Shown here one piece after another: positions 26,422 to 35,046 of a DNA stretch of 64,000 bases. Source of the stretch: Arthrobacter sp. zg-Y769 (GTDB lineage Bacteria; Actinomycetota; Actinomycetes; Actinomycetales; Micrococcaceae); assembly GCF_020907405.1 (NCBI RefSeq), contig NZ_JAJJOE010000014.1:87608-151607 (forward strand). The letters are read 5' to 3'. The position numbers were made by a program, and so were the translations under genes. The notes under the pieces are model-generated. The model worked only from the letters and a program-made list of their open reading frames with translations, made no database searches and was not told the origin of the DNA. Position 1 is the stretch's first letter. The number at the start of each line of letters is the position of its first letter.

Positions 26422-27828
26422 ATGCCGGAGAACTCCGATGGAAACCGTCCCGTGTCCCCTTCCTCGCCGAAGGGGCACGGGACGGTAGTCCAGCTTCCAC
26501 TGACCACACTTTCCTCCGACCCGACCCTCGTGGTCGGCACTCCGGGAGGCGCCGTCGTGCGCCGATCGGTCCTGCCCGGCGGCGTTCGGGTACTGACGGA
26601 GGAAATGCCGGGCCAGCGCAGCACGGCCATCGGATTCTGGGTTGGTGTCGGCTCGCGGGATGAAGCCGCGGGCCGGCACGGCTCTACACACTTCCTTGAG
26701 CATCTGCTGTTCAAGGGCACCAGCCGCCGCTCGGCGCTGGATATCGCCTCGGCATTTGACGAGGTGGGCGGTGAGTCCAATGCGGCCACCGCCAAGGAAA
26801 GCACCTGCTACTACGCACGCGTGCTGGACACCGATCTTCCGATGGCCATAGATGTCATCACAGATATGGTGACGTCCGCCGTCCTTGATCCGGAGGAACT
26901 GGAACAGGAACGCGACGTCATCCTGGAAGAGATCGCCATGGACAATGACGATCCGGCCGATCTCTGCCACGAAAAGTTTTCCGAGGCGGTCCTTGGCGAC
27001 CACGCCCTCGGCCGTCCCATCGGCGGCACCCCCGACGCCATCCGCAGCGTGTCCCGCGAGGCAGTCCTGGAGCACTACCGGCGCTACTACCGGCCGGAGG
27101 AACTGGTGGTCACGGCCGCCGGGGGACTGGACCACGAGGAAGTCTGCGCCCTGGTGCTGGAAGCCCTGCAGACCGCCGGCTGGAACCTCGACCCGGCGGC
27201 AACGCCCGCCCCCCGGCGCGACACCGCACCGGCGCAGATCACCGGAACCGCCGGCGTGCAGGTCATCAACCGCCCGGTGGAACAGGCCAACATCGTGATG
27301 GGCTGCCCCTCGCTCACCGCCACGGATGACCGCCGCTTTGCCATGAGCGTGCTGAACACGATCCTCGGCGGCGGTATGTCCTCCCGCCTGTTCCAGGAGA
27401 TCCGCGAGAAGCGCGGCCTGGTGTACTCCACCTACTCCTTCTCGGCGTCGTACGCCGACGCCGGCTACTTCGGTATGTACGCGGGCTGCTCGCCTGCCAA
27501 GACCCGCCAGGTCATCGACCTGCTCGGCAGCGAACTGGAGCGCCTCGCCGCCGACGGCGTGGAGCCGGGCGAGCTGGCCAAGGCCCTGGGCCAGATCTCC
27601 GGCGGCATGGTGCTCGGGCTCGAGGATTCCGGTTCCCGGATGTCCCGCCTGGGCCGGGCAGAACTTGTCAGCGGCGAGTTCATCGACATCGACGAGTCGC
27701 TGCGGCGGATCCATTCCGTCACCGCCGAACAGGTGCAGGAACTGGCTGCCGAACTGGCTGCCGCACCCCGCACCATCACCGTGGTGGGTCCGTTCGAGTC
27801 AGCCGCGGAACTCGGCTTCTCGGCGTAA
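26422..27828 (+). CDS. M16 family zinc metallopeptidase
   Basis: A 468-residue peptidase of the pitrilysin/MPP clan. The inverted zinc motif H-x-x-E-H is HFLEH (residues 90-94), in GSTHFLEHLLFKG, with the distal Glu in LEQERDVILEEIAMD. The second half has the structural repeat, with MSSRLFQEIREKRGLVYSTYSF. The first 45 residues are a non-conserved extension. It directly follows pnp, an order found in many Gram-positives (pnp-mlpA type). Likely cytoplasmic peptide degradation; substrate unknown. Confidence 0.94.
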   Translation: MPENSDGNRPVSPSSPKGHGTVVQLPLTTLSSDPTLVVGTPGGAVVRRSVLPGGVRVLTEEMPGQRSTAIGFWVGVGSRDEAAGRHGSTHFLEHLLFKGTSRRSALDIASAFDEVGGESNAATAKESTCYYARVLDTDLPMAIDVITDMVTSAVLDPEELEQERDVILEEIAMDNDDPADLCHEKFSEAVLGDHALGRPIGGTPDAIRSVSREAVLEHYRRYYRPEELVVTAAGGLDHEEVCALVLEALQTAGWNLDPAATPAPRRDTAPAQITGTAGVQVINRPVEQANIVMGCPSLTATDDRRFAMSVLNTILGGGMSSRLFQEIREKRGLVYSTYSFSASYADAGYFGMYAGCSPAKTRQVIDLLGSELERLAADGVEPGELAKALGQISGGMVLGLEDSGSRMSRLGRAELVSGEFIDIDESLRRIHSVTAEQVQELAAELAAAPRTITVVGPFESAAELGFSA

Positions 27829-27895
27829 CTCTCCACGGGTCCCGCTGCTCCCGGAAGCTCTCCCCGCGGAACGGCTTAAATGCCGTCGGTATTGT

Positions 27896-28621
27896 TCAGG
27901 GGTGTTGCCCGGGTGCGGTGTTCTCGCGGGGCAGGTAGGGGCGCCAGCCCACGGTCGATTCCACCATGACGGCGTACGCGGCTTCGCGGTCCCGGGTTTC
28001 CAGGGCTGCGGTCATCCGCGTAAAGAATGCCAGGCGGGCACGAAGGCCTTCTTCGGTCAAGGCACGGCTCATGGTGGAGACCGGCACCCCTTCCCGTTCC
28101 AGGATGTCCAGCAGCGCACCGAAGACCGGGCGCAGCAGGGCGTTTGGTGATAAAGAGAGCACGTGTCTTTGATAGTTCGTGCATGCCCTCATGAAGCCGT
28201 CTATGTCCCAGGCTTCAATCGCCTGTTCCATCTGGCCCAGGTGTTCGCGCAACCGGGCTATGTCGGCCATGGTCGCGTGGTCCAGGGCATCCGACACCAC
28301 GAGCGGATCGAGGGTATTGCGCATCCGCAGCGCCTCAGCCACGCTGGGGTCGCCGGTGTCCAGGGTCATCAGCTCGCCGCCGAGGCGGCCCAGGACGGTC
28401 CGTTCAACAGCAAAGATGCCCCCGCCGGGCCCTCGCCGGACCTCCACGGCGCCTCGATCCTGCGCGATTTTGAGACCCTCGTTGAAGGATCCGGAAGACG
28501 CCCCGCTCCGTTCCCTGAGCTCATCCTTCTGTCCCAGGCGTGCCCCGGGCTGGGAACTCTCGGAAAGGGATGACAGCAGGGCAGCCACGTCATGGGCGCG
28601 ACTGCTTGGTTGGATCGACAT
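27896..28621 (-). CDS. GntR/FadR-type transcriptional regulator (FCD domain)
   Basis: A 241-residue repressor-like protein starting at the ATG with GAGGG upstream. The winged helix-turn-helix (about 5-75) includes LGQKDELRERSGASSGSFNEGLK, here split as usual, and the wing GAVEVRRGPGGGIF. The FCD domain (about 95-235) starts EALRMRNTLDPLVVSDAL, with acidic and His residues (ALDHATMADIARLREHL) as in metal- and ligand-binding FCD proteins. It is transcribed away from the BVMO gene and probably controls it through the palindrome at 28706-28721. The likely ligand is an acid or acyl-CoA made by the pathway, by analogy with FadR relatives. Confidence 0.88.
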   Translation of the reverse strand: MSIQPSSRAHDVAALLSSLSESSQPGARLGQKDELRERSGASSGSFNEGLKIAQDRGAVEVRRGPGGGIFAVERTVLGRLGGELMTLDTGDPSVAEALRMRNTLDPLVVSDALDHATMADIARLREHLGQMEQAIEAWDIDGFMRACTNYQRHVLSLSPNALLRPVFGALLDILEREGVPVSTMSRALTEEGLRARLAFFTRMTAALETRDREAAYAVMVESTVGWRPYLPRENTAPGQHP

Positions 28622-28705
28622 CCGACCCTCTTTCTGCCCGAGGAGTTCGAGCCGCTCGGATTGCCCCTTGACGGGGGTGTGCACCCAGTCTAGGCTCCAA
28701 TTCAT

Positions 28706-28721
28706 AGTGATGAATATCACT
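28706..28721. promoter_or_regulatory. Palindromic operator AGTGAT-N4-ATCACT between the regulator and the BVMO gene
   Basis: The arms AGTGAT and ATCACT are perfectly complementary around GAAT. The element sits in an AT-rich patch unlike its flanks. Spacing and symmetry fit a GntR-family site. It lies just downstream of the minus-strand -10, so binding would block the regulator's own gene and probably the divergent promoter. Confidence 0.65.
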
Positions 28722-28724
28722 TTC

Positions 28725-28730
28725 ATTATA
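28725..28730 (-). promoter_or_regulatory. -10 element TATAAT of the GntR gene
   Basis: The minus strand reads TATAAT here, a consensus -10 box. Initiation about seven bases further would fall inside the palindrome, giving a simple autorepression layout. A clear -35 box is not visible. Confidence 0.5.
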
Positions 28731-28803
28731 TTTTATTGGGTTGTCCTCACTTATTTGGGTCGAGGCACTGTTTCCACCCGAGTACATCCTTCAAGGGAGA
28801 ACG

Positions 28804-31194
28804 ATGACCGAGGTAACAAAGCACGTAGATGTCCTGATTATCGGAGCCGGCCTGTCCGGTATTGGTGCCGCCGCGCATCTCGTCAGGGAGTGTCCCGGCA
28901 AGCGGTACGCCGTCCTGGAATCACGCGGTGCCATTGGCGGGACCTGGGACCTGTTCCGCTACCCCGGCATCCGCTCCGATTCGGACATGTACACCTTCGG
29001 CTACTCCTTTAAGCCATGGAAGGAGCCCAAGGCGATCTCCGAGGGGGAGTCGATCAGGCGCTACGTCGAGGAGACCGCCGACGAATACGGAATCACCAGC
29101 CACATCCGGTTCCACCACCGGGTGCTGTCAGCGGACTGGTCCACGGCCGACGCGCTATGGACCGTGACCGCAGAGCGGACGGACACCGGGGAGACCGTTG
29201 GATTTACCGCCTCGTGGGTCATCGGTGCCACCGGGTACTACCGCTACGACGAGGGCTACCGCCCGGCGTTCAAGGGCGAGGAGGGCTTCCGCGGCCAGAT
29301 CGTGCACCCCCAGCACTGGCCCAAGGATCTTGATTACACGGGCAAGCGCGTGGTTGTCATCGGCAGCGGCGCCACCGCTGTGACACTGGTCCCGAACATG
29401 GTCGAGAAGGCCGCGCACGTGACCATGCTGCAACGCACGCCGTCGTACATCGCGGCCGTGCCAACCGTCGATCCCCTGTCCGATGTGCTCCGGCGCGTAC
29501 TTCCGGCATCCCCGGCCTATTCCGTCCTGCGGTGGAAGAACTGGCTGAACCTGCACCTGCGGTACACACTGAGCCGCAGCAGGCCCGACATGGTCCGCGC
29601 CAGGATCCGCCGGGACGCCATCAAGCTGCTCCCCGCGGGGTATGACGTGGATACGCACTTCAACCCGCCCTATAACCCCTGGGACCAGCGCTTGTGTGCG
29701 GTCCCTGACGGCGACTTGTTCACGGCACTGCGTGGCGGCAAAGCCTCGATCGTCACCGGCGGCACCCGGACCTTCACTGAGGACGGGATCGAGCTTGAGT
29801 CCGGCGAGCAGCTTCCCGCCGACATCATCGTGACTGCCACCGGGCTGAACCTGCAGTGGCTGGGCGGCATGACATTGAGCATCGACGGCGGGAAGGTCAA
29901 CGTCGGCGAGCGGTTCGCCTATAAGGGCATGATGATCTCCGGCGTGCCCAACCTGAGCGTGGTCTCGGGGTACACCAATGTTTCCTGGACCCTGAAGGCC
30001 GATCTGATCAGCCGCTACGCCTGCCGCCTTCTGCAGCATTTGGACGCGAACGGGTATGCCAGTGCAACCCCGCTCACCCCCACGGATGAAACTCCCCATC
30101 CTTTCCTCGACCTCGACGCCGGCTACATCCGGCGGGGAGTGGACGGGATGGCCAAGCAGGGTTCGCGGGTGCCCTGGCGGCTGCACCAAAACTATCTGTT
30201 GGACATCCGGCTCTTCAGCGGCCGGCGGCTTGAGGACGGGACCCTGAGCTTCCAGCGCAGCGACGGCGCCCAGGTCCCGCCGCCGGTGCCGGCAGAGGGG
30301 CTGAACAGTCCTCATACTCAGAGAGTCATGGCGGGGGGAGGACAGGTCCGGTACCGGGACGAGGGGGAGGGCACCCCGGTCGTGCTGGTGCACGGAATCG
30401 GCCGCAGCCTCGAGGACTGGACCGAGCAGCACGAGTTGCTCGCCGGCCACGGGTACCGCGTCGTAAGCGTCGACCTGGCCGGCTTCGGTGAATCCGCGCC
30501 GCTGGGCGAACCGTACTCACTCCCGGCCCTGGCCCGCTTCCTGGAGGCCTTCCTGGACTCGGTGGGTATCTCCTCACCCGCGCATCTGGTGGGCAACTCC
30601 CTCGGCGGAGCCGTCGCGATGCAACTGTCACTGCAGTCTCCCGGGCGGGTGCGCAGCCTCGTGCTCGCCGGCAGCGCCGGCTTCGGCCGCGAGGTCGCCC
30701 TGCCGGTCCGGCTGATGTCGGTCCGGCCGTTGGGCAAACGGCTCCTGGGCAGGCCCAGTCCGGCGTCGGCGCGCCGGCTCGAGCGCAACCTCTTCCACGA
30801 CCCTGCACTGGTCACGGATGAGAGGGTCAGCCGCGGATTCCTTCTGGCCTCGAGGCCGGACGCCGCCCGTGTCTTCCTGGACACCGCTGCGGCACTCGGC
30901 ACATTCCGGGGTTCCCGCGAGGGCTGGCGCGGGGAGTTGATGGCCGGAGTCGCAGCGCAGCGTGTGCCGGCCCTGGTCGTGTGGGGTGACAAGGACAGGA
31001 TCTTCCCGTTCGCCCACCTCGCCGCCGCCGGCCGGCACCTGCCGCAGGCCCGCACGCACGCCTTCCGGGACACCGGGCACATGCCGCAGATCGAGCGGGC
31101 CGAGGAGTTCGCGAGCCTCATCCTCGGCTTCTGGGCCGAGGCGCCCCTCCGGTTCTCACCCGCTGGTGAAGGTGACTTCACCGCATCCCGCTGA
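28804..31194 (+). CDS. Flavin monooxygenase (Baeyer-Villiger type) fused to an alpha/beta hydrolase
   Basis: A 796-residue two-domain protein; the ATG follows GGGAGA. The N-terminal flavoprotein (about 1-490) has the FAD motif GAGLSG (14-19), the NADPH motif GSGATA, and an exact Baeyer-Villiger fingerprint F-x-G-x-x-x-H-x-x-x-W-P at 162-173. After a short linker, the C-terminal alpha/beta hydrolase (about 505-790) has oxyanion VHGIG, nucleophile elbow GNSLGG (Ser599), acid Asp729 (WGDKD) and His759 (DTGHM). Such a fusion would insert oxygen next to a ketone and then hydrolyse the ester. The monooxygenase part resembles MymA/EthA-type mycobacterial enzymes. Substrate unknown. No frameshift marks the joint. 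Confidence 0.9.
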   Translation: MTEVTKHVDVLIIGAGLSGIGAAAHLVRECPGKRYAVLESRGAIGGTWDLFRYPGIRSDSDMYTFGYSFKPWKEPKAISEGESIRRYVEETADEYGITSHIRFHHRVLSADWSTADALWTVTAERTDTGETVGFTASWVIGATGYYRYDEGYRPAFKGEEGFRGQIVHPQHWPKDLDYTGKRVVVIGSGATAVTLVPNMVEKAAHVTMLQRTPSYIAAVPTVDPLSDVLRRVLPASPAYSVLRWKNWLNLHLRYTLSRSRPDMVRARIRRDAIKLLPAGYDVDTHFNPPYNPWDQRLCAVPDGDLFTALRGGKASIVTGGTRTFTEDGIELESGEQLPADIIVTATGLNLQWLGGMTLSIDGGKVNVGERFAYKGMMISGVPNLSVVSGYTNVSWTLKADLISRYACRLLQHLDANGYASATPLTPTDETPHPFLDLDAGYIRRGVDGMAKQGSRVPWRLHQNYLLDIRLFSGRRLEDGTLSFQRSDGAQVPPPVPAEGLNSPHTQRVMAGGGQVRYRDEGEGTPVVLVHGIGRSLEDWTEQHELLAGHGYRVVSVDLAGFGESAPLGEPYSLPALARFLEAFLDSVGISSPAHLVGNSLGGAVAMQLSLQSPGRVRSLVLAGSAGFGREVALPVRLMSVRPLGKRLLGRPSPASARRLERNLFHDPALVTDERVSRGFLLASRPDAARVFLDTAAALGTFRGSREGWRGELMAGVAAQRVPALVVWGDKDRIFPFAHLAAAGRHLPQARTHAFRDTGHMPQIERAEEFASLILGFWAEAPLRFSPAGEGDFTASR

Positions 31195-31243
31195 CCGGAT
31201 GCCCCTAAGACACCCGTCCCCAAAACGAAAGCAGACACACGAC

Positions 31244-32776
31244 ATGCCCAGCCTTCAGAACTTAGGAATCGGGTCCTGGCCGCGCCGGCGTGCGATGCTG
31301 AGCCCCGATCGGGTTGCAGTGGAGTTCGAGGGCACAGCGCTGACATTCGCACAATTCGCTGCTCGGGTGGAGGCACTCTCTGCCTGGCTGGCCAGTCAAG
31401 GGGTCGGTCCGGGTGACCGGGTGGCCTACTGGGGCGTAAACCATACGGCACTGCTCGAGACCTTGTTCGCCACTACGCGGATCGGGGCGGTCTCCGTGCT
31501 GGTCAACGCCCGCCTGGCGCCCGCAGAGGCGGAATATATCCTGAAGGACAGCGGTGCGCTCGTGCTGTTCTTCGGACGGGAGCAGGCCGAAGCCGCCAGG
31601 ATGATCGCCGGGAGGATCCCCGCCGGTGTCCTGGTGGACATCGACGGCACCGGGACGGCAGGAGCTGCATACGGACAGCTGCCGGCTGATTCACGGCCGG
31701 TGCCGGAGGTCAACTGCGGCCTGGAGGATCCGGCGGTGCTGATGTATACCTCCGGCACTACCGGCCGGCCCAAGGGTGCGCTGCTTACTCACGGCAACCT
31801 GTTCTTCAATGACATCAATGTCCTCATCGATTCGGACATCCGTCCTGACGAGGTGTGCCTCGCGGCAGCCCCGTTGTTCCACATCGCCGGGCTCAACGGG
31901 CTCGTGCTGCCGACCTTCCTCAAAGGCGGCACAATCGTGGTGCACCGGCGGGTGGAGCCGGAAGCCATCTTCTCGGCAATCCAGGATCGAGGGGTGACCA
32001 GCATGTTCGCGGTGCCGGCGATGCTCGATGCCCTGGCCCACCATCGCCTGTTCAGTACCACAGACCTGTCATCGCTGCGGAATATCGTCGTCGGCGGGGC
32101 ACCTGTACCCGAACGCATCCTGCGCAGCTGGGCTGAGCGGGACGTGGCTGTCCAGCAGGGCTACGGTCTGACCGAAACAGCTCCGGCGGTGCTCAAGCTG
32201 AACGCCGGAGACGGGATCCGCAAGGCCGGCTCCGCCGGCAGGCCGCAGTTCCTCGTCGATGTGCGCATCGTCGCTCCGGGCGGTGAGCCTGCACGTCCGG
32301 GGGAGATTGGGGAAATCCAGACTCTGGGACCCAACGTGATTCACGAGTATTGGCAACGCCCCGAAGCCACCGCTGCGGCGTTTACCGGAGGCTGGTTCTG
32401 CACCGGGGACGCAGCGGAGATGGATGAAGAGGGCTATTACTGGATCAGGGACCGGTACAAGGACATGTATGTTTCCGGCGGAGAGAACGTGTACCCGGCG
32501 GAGGTGGAGACAGCGTTGCTGGACGTCCCCGGTGTCGTCGAAGCGGCCGTCGTCGGGGTGCCCGACGAACGATGGGGCGAAGTCGGCAAGGCATTCATTG
32601 TGCCCGATCAACGCGTTGGGATCATGAGCGGTGAGGACATTCGCAAGGCGGTGGCTCCTGTCCTGTCCCGGTTCAAGATCCCTAAGTACATCGAGTTCAT
32701 CGACCAGATGCCCCGCACCTCCACCGGCAAACTGCTCAAGACGGAGCTGCGCAGCCGCCGGGGAGTTTCCGGATGA
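31244..32776 (+). CDS. Acyl-CoA synthetase (AMP-forming), FadD13-like
   Basis: A 510-residue ANL-superfamily enzyme that activates a carboxylic acid as acyl-AMP and then acyl-CoA. The P-loop is YTSGTTGRPKG (168-178). Further motifs are QQGYGLTETAP, GWFCTGDAAEMDEEGYYWIRDR in parts, and the C-terminal catalytic lysine in TSTGKLLK (Lys496). Start ATG 31244, 49 bp after the BVMO stop, with only a weak ribosome site. Mycobacterial mymA operons also pair a BVMO with FadD13, so the order here is meaningful: the acid released by the upstream hydrolase is a likely substrate. Confidence 0.93.
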   Translation: MPSLQNLGIGSWPRRRAMLSPDRVAVEFEGTALTFAQFAARVEALSAWLASQGVGPGDRVAYWGVNHTALLETLFATTRIGAVSVLVNARLAPAEAEYILKDSGALVLFFGREQAEAARMIAGRIPAGVLVDIDGTGTAGAAYGQLPADSRPVPEVNCGLEDPAVLMYTSGTTGRPKGALLTHGNLFFNDINVLIDSDIRPDEVCLAAAPLFHIAGLNGLVLPTFLKGGTIVVHRRVEPEAIFSAIQDRGVTSMFAVPAMLDALAHHRLFSTTDLSSLRNIVVGGAPVPERILRSWAERDVAVQQGYGLTETAPAVLKLNAGDGIRKAGSAGRPQFLVDVRIVAPGGEPARPGEIGEIQTLGPNVIHEYWQRPEATAAAFTGGWFCTGDAAEMDEEGYYWIRDRYKDMYVSGGENVYPAEVETALLDVPGVVEAAVVGVPDERWGEVGKAFIVPDQRVGIMSGEDIRKAVAPVLSRFKIPKYIEFIDQMPRTSTGKLLKTELRSRRGVSG

Positions 32777-32797
32777 GCATGCCCGGCAAAATCGTGC

Positions 32798-33058
32798 CTA
32801 GCCGCCGGCGAAGGGCGGCAGGATGTCCACCACGTCGTCCGCCTGCAGCAGCAGATCGGGATTCCGGGCGGCGGTTTCATTGACCAGGAACGTACTGCGC
32901 GCAATCACCGTGGCCAGCGCCGGGACGCCGTTCCCCTGTGACGGGTACCGGGCGGCAAGCTTTTCCGCCAGCTCGGCCAGCGTCAGCGGCCCCTCATCCA
33001 GGTGTTCTTCTTCTGTGCCGGCTGCTGCCTTCGCAGCGCCGAAGTATCGGATCAGCAC
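32798..33058 (-). CDS. moaD: Molybdopterin synthase small subunit MoaD
   Basis: An 86-residue ubiquitin-like sulfur carrier. The C-terminal GG, needed for thiocarboxylation, ends the protein (LPPFAGG). DVVDILPPFAGG and the N-terminal IRYFGAAKAAAG are typical. The GTG start follows directly on the TAA of moaA, so the two are translated together. With MoaE it adds sulfur to precursor Z in molybdenum cofactor synthesis. Convergent with the fadD gene. Confidence 0.93.
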   Translation of the reverse strand: MLIRYFGAAKAAAGTEEEHLDEGPLTLAELAEKLAARYPSQGNGVPALATVIARSTFLVNETAARNPDLLLQADDVVDILPPFAGG

Positions 33059-34216
33059 TTAGCCGCCTATCGCGCTCATGGTTCGTTCGGGCTGGACATA
33101 GTCGGAGTCGCCGAGTCCGGCGTGGCCCATGCCGTGGGCCTTGGGCTTGCCCCACATGGCTTCCTGCCAGCGGCGGACGACGGCGTCGTCGTCCACACCG
33201 CTGCGCAGCAGCGCCAGCAGGTCCGTTTCCTCGTGGGAGAACAGGCAGCTGCGCACTTTCCCCTCTGCCGTGATCCGGGTGCGGACGCACTCGGCGCAGA
33301 AGGGTTCGGTGACGGAGGCAATAATGCCCACCGTCCCGACGACGGTTGCCGGATCCGCATTCCGGCGTACCTCCCACCGCTGGGCGGGGGCGCCGCCGCG
33401 CTCCCGGGGGTCCGGCGTCAGCACGAAGTCCCGTTCCAGCAGCGTTCGCATCTCCAGGGCCGTGATCATCCCGTCGCGGGTCCAGCCGTGGTCGGCGTCC
33501 AGCGGCATCTGCTCGATGAACCGCAGTTCGAAGCCGCGGCTGACCGCCCACTCCAGCAGGTCGGGTGCCTCGGCGTCGTTGATGCCGCGCATCAGCACGG
33601 CGTTGATCTTCACCAGCCCCAGGCCCACGCGGGCGGCTTCCTCCACGCCGCGCAGCACCCGGTCCAGGAACGGGCGGCGGGTGAGCTGGGCAAACGTGTC
33701 CGGGTGCAGGGAATCCAGGGACACATTGATCCGGGTCAGGCCGGCGTCCTTGAGGGCCTGGGCCTTCTTGTCCAGGCCGAGGCCGTTGGTGGTCAGGGAG
33801 ATGGGCAGCTCCGGGTGGTTGGCACGGATGCCGGCCACGATGTCCACCAGATCCGCACGCACCAGCGGCTCACCGCCGGTCAGGCGAAGCTCCCGCACAC
33901 CCAGCCGGTCCACGCCAAGGCGGACGAGGCGGATAATTTCATCCCTTGCCAGTACCTTGTCCCGCGCCAGCCAGTCGAGTCCTTCCGCGGGCATGCAGTA
34001 CGTGCAGCGCAGGTTGCATTTATCCGTCAGGGACAGCCGCATGTCGGTGGCGCGCCGGCCGTAGCGGTCCAGCAGCCCGTCAGCGGGGGTAAGCGCGAGC
34101 GGCGACGCGGGAGGGGGCAGGGGTAGAGCGGAAGAACCCCCGGCCGCCGGGGCCTCCGCTGCGCTGATTTCTGATGTACTGGGGGAAGGGCTGATTCTTC
34201 CCAGCTGTGTTCCCAT
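33059..34216 (-). CDS. moaA: GTP 3',8-cyclase MoaA
   Basis: A 385-residue radical SAM enzyme that begins molybdenum cofactor synthesis by cyclising GTP. The first 4Fe-4S cluster is bound by CNLRCTYC (Cys67, 71, 74), the second by FCAECVRTRITAEGKVRSC, read as C-x-x-C-x13-C. The GG of RLTGGEPLVR is the SAM motif. The usual C-terminal GG end is present (MSAIGG). A Pro/Ala-rich N-terminal extension of about 45 residues is atypical but common in this genus. Divergent from modA across 38 bp. Confidence 0.95.
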   Translation of the reverse strand: MGTQLGRISPSPSTSEISAAEAPAAGGSSALPLPPPASPLALTPADGLLDRYGRRATDMRLSLTDKCNLRCTYCMPAEGLDWLARDKVLARDEIIRLVRLGVDRLGVRELRLTGGEPLVRADLVDIVAGIRANHPELPISLTTNGLGLDKKAQALKDAGLTRINVSLDSLHPDTFAQLTRRPFLDRVLRGVEEAARVGLGLVKINAVLMRGINDAEAPDLLEWAVSRGFELRFIEQMPLDADHGWTRDGMITALEMRTLLERDFVLTPDPRERGGAPAQRWEVRRNADPATVVGTVGIIASVTEPFCAECVRTRITAEGKVRSCLFSHEETDLLALLRSGVDDDAVVRRWQEAMWGKPKAHGMGHAGLGDSDYVQPERTMSAIGG

Positions 34217-34242
34217 TCCTCGAGGTTACGCCCTTTCACAGT

Positions 34243-34248
34243 TAGGCT
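34243..34248 (+). promoter_or_regulatory. -10 element TAGGCT, leaderless start of modA
   Basis: TAGGCT ends six bases before the ATG at 34255 and no Shine-Dalgarno fits in between. The whole moaA/modA divergent gap is 38 bp, so the two promoters must overlap or interleave. Confidence 0.5.
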
Positions 34249-34254
34249 CTATTA

Positions 34255-35046
34255 ATGCGCTTTGTTCTCCGGGTCCGCCGGACCCTGGCAGCGTGCGCCG
34301 TGGTGGTCCTTGCCGCTTCTACAGCAGCATGCGCCTCCACCGGATCCACCGATACTGCCAACCGCGGCGGGGACGGGATTACCGTCTTTGCGGCGTCCTC
34401 GCTTACGGACGTGGTGGAGACCCTGAATGCTCAGTACGACGGCGGCGGGCGCCTGCGCATCAACGTCGGCTCCAGCAGCCAGCTCGTGGCGCAGCTGCAG
34501 TCCGGCGCGAAGGCGGACGTGGTGATTACCGCCGACCTCGAGGCGCTGAAACCCCTGCGGAACGGGCTGGACCGCGAGACGGTGCTGGCCACCAACCCGC
34601 TGGTGCTGGCCCTTGCCGCGGGCAACCCTGCCGGGATCAGAGTGTTACGCGATGTTGCGTCCGACGGCGTGCGTGCTGCCCTGTGCGCCCCTTCCGTACC
34701 GTGCGGCCGGGCCGCGGAACGGGTACTGGATGCCGCCGGCGTGTCCGTGCCGGCACCGAGCCTGGAAGACAGTGCGAGGTCGGTGCTGACCAAGGTCTCC
34801 AGCGGCCAGGCCGACGCCGGGTTTGTCTACCGGACCGATGCCCTGGCCGCTGCGGGGACCGGCGTGACCCACCTGCCGCTGGAGGACCCCGAACCCAACC
34901 GGTACCCGGCGGCGCTGACCGTCGAAGGGGCCGGCAACACCGAGGCAACAGCGTTTTACGAGTGGCTTACGGGTCCGGAAGCGGCAGGCATCCTCGCCGA
35001 GGCAGGGTTCGGCCCCGCGGACCCGGGGAACACCGATGCCCCCTAG
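34255..35046 (+). CDS. modA: Molybdate ABC transporter substrate-binding protein
   Basis: A 263-residue lipoprotein. The signal peptide ends in a lipobox-like STAAC (Cys near 24). The ModA fold shows ITVFAASSLTDVVETLNAQY, GSSSQLVAQLQSGAKADVVITAD and, late, SGQADAGFVYRTDALAA, where the Ser and Tyr positions contact oxyanion. It captures molybdate (or tungstate) at the cell surface. modB overlaps its 3' end. No modC follows. Confidence 0.93.
   Translation: MRFVLRVRRTLAACAVVVLAASTAACASTGSTDTANRGGDGITVFAASSLTDVVETLNAQYDGGGRLRINVGSSSQLVAQLQSGAKADVVITADLEALKPLRNGLDRETVLATNPLVLALAAGNPAGIRVLRDVASDGVRAALCAPSVPCGRAAERVLDAAGVSVPAPSLEDSARSVLTKVSSGQADAGFVYRTDALAAAGTGVTHLPLEDPEPNRYPAALTVEGAGNTEATAFYEWLTGPEAAGILAEAGFGPADPGNTDAP

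Noticed and set aside
24220..27714. A very long open frame on the minus strand opposite pnp and the M16 gene
   Set aside because: It is the mirror frame of two high-GC genes; no domains and no promoter or ribosome site. pnp and the peptidase explain the DNA.
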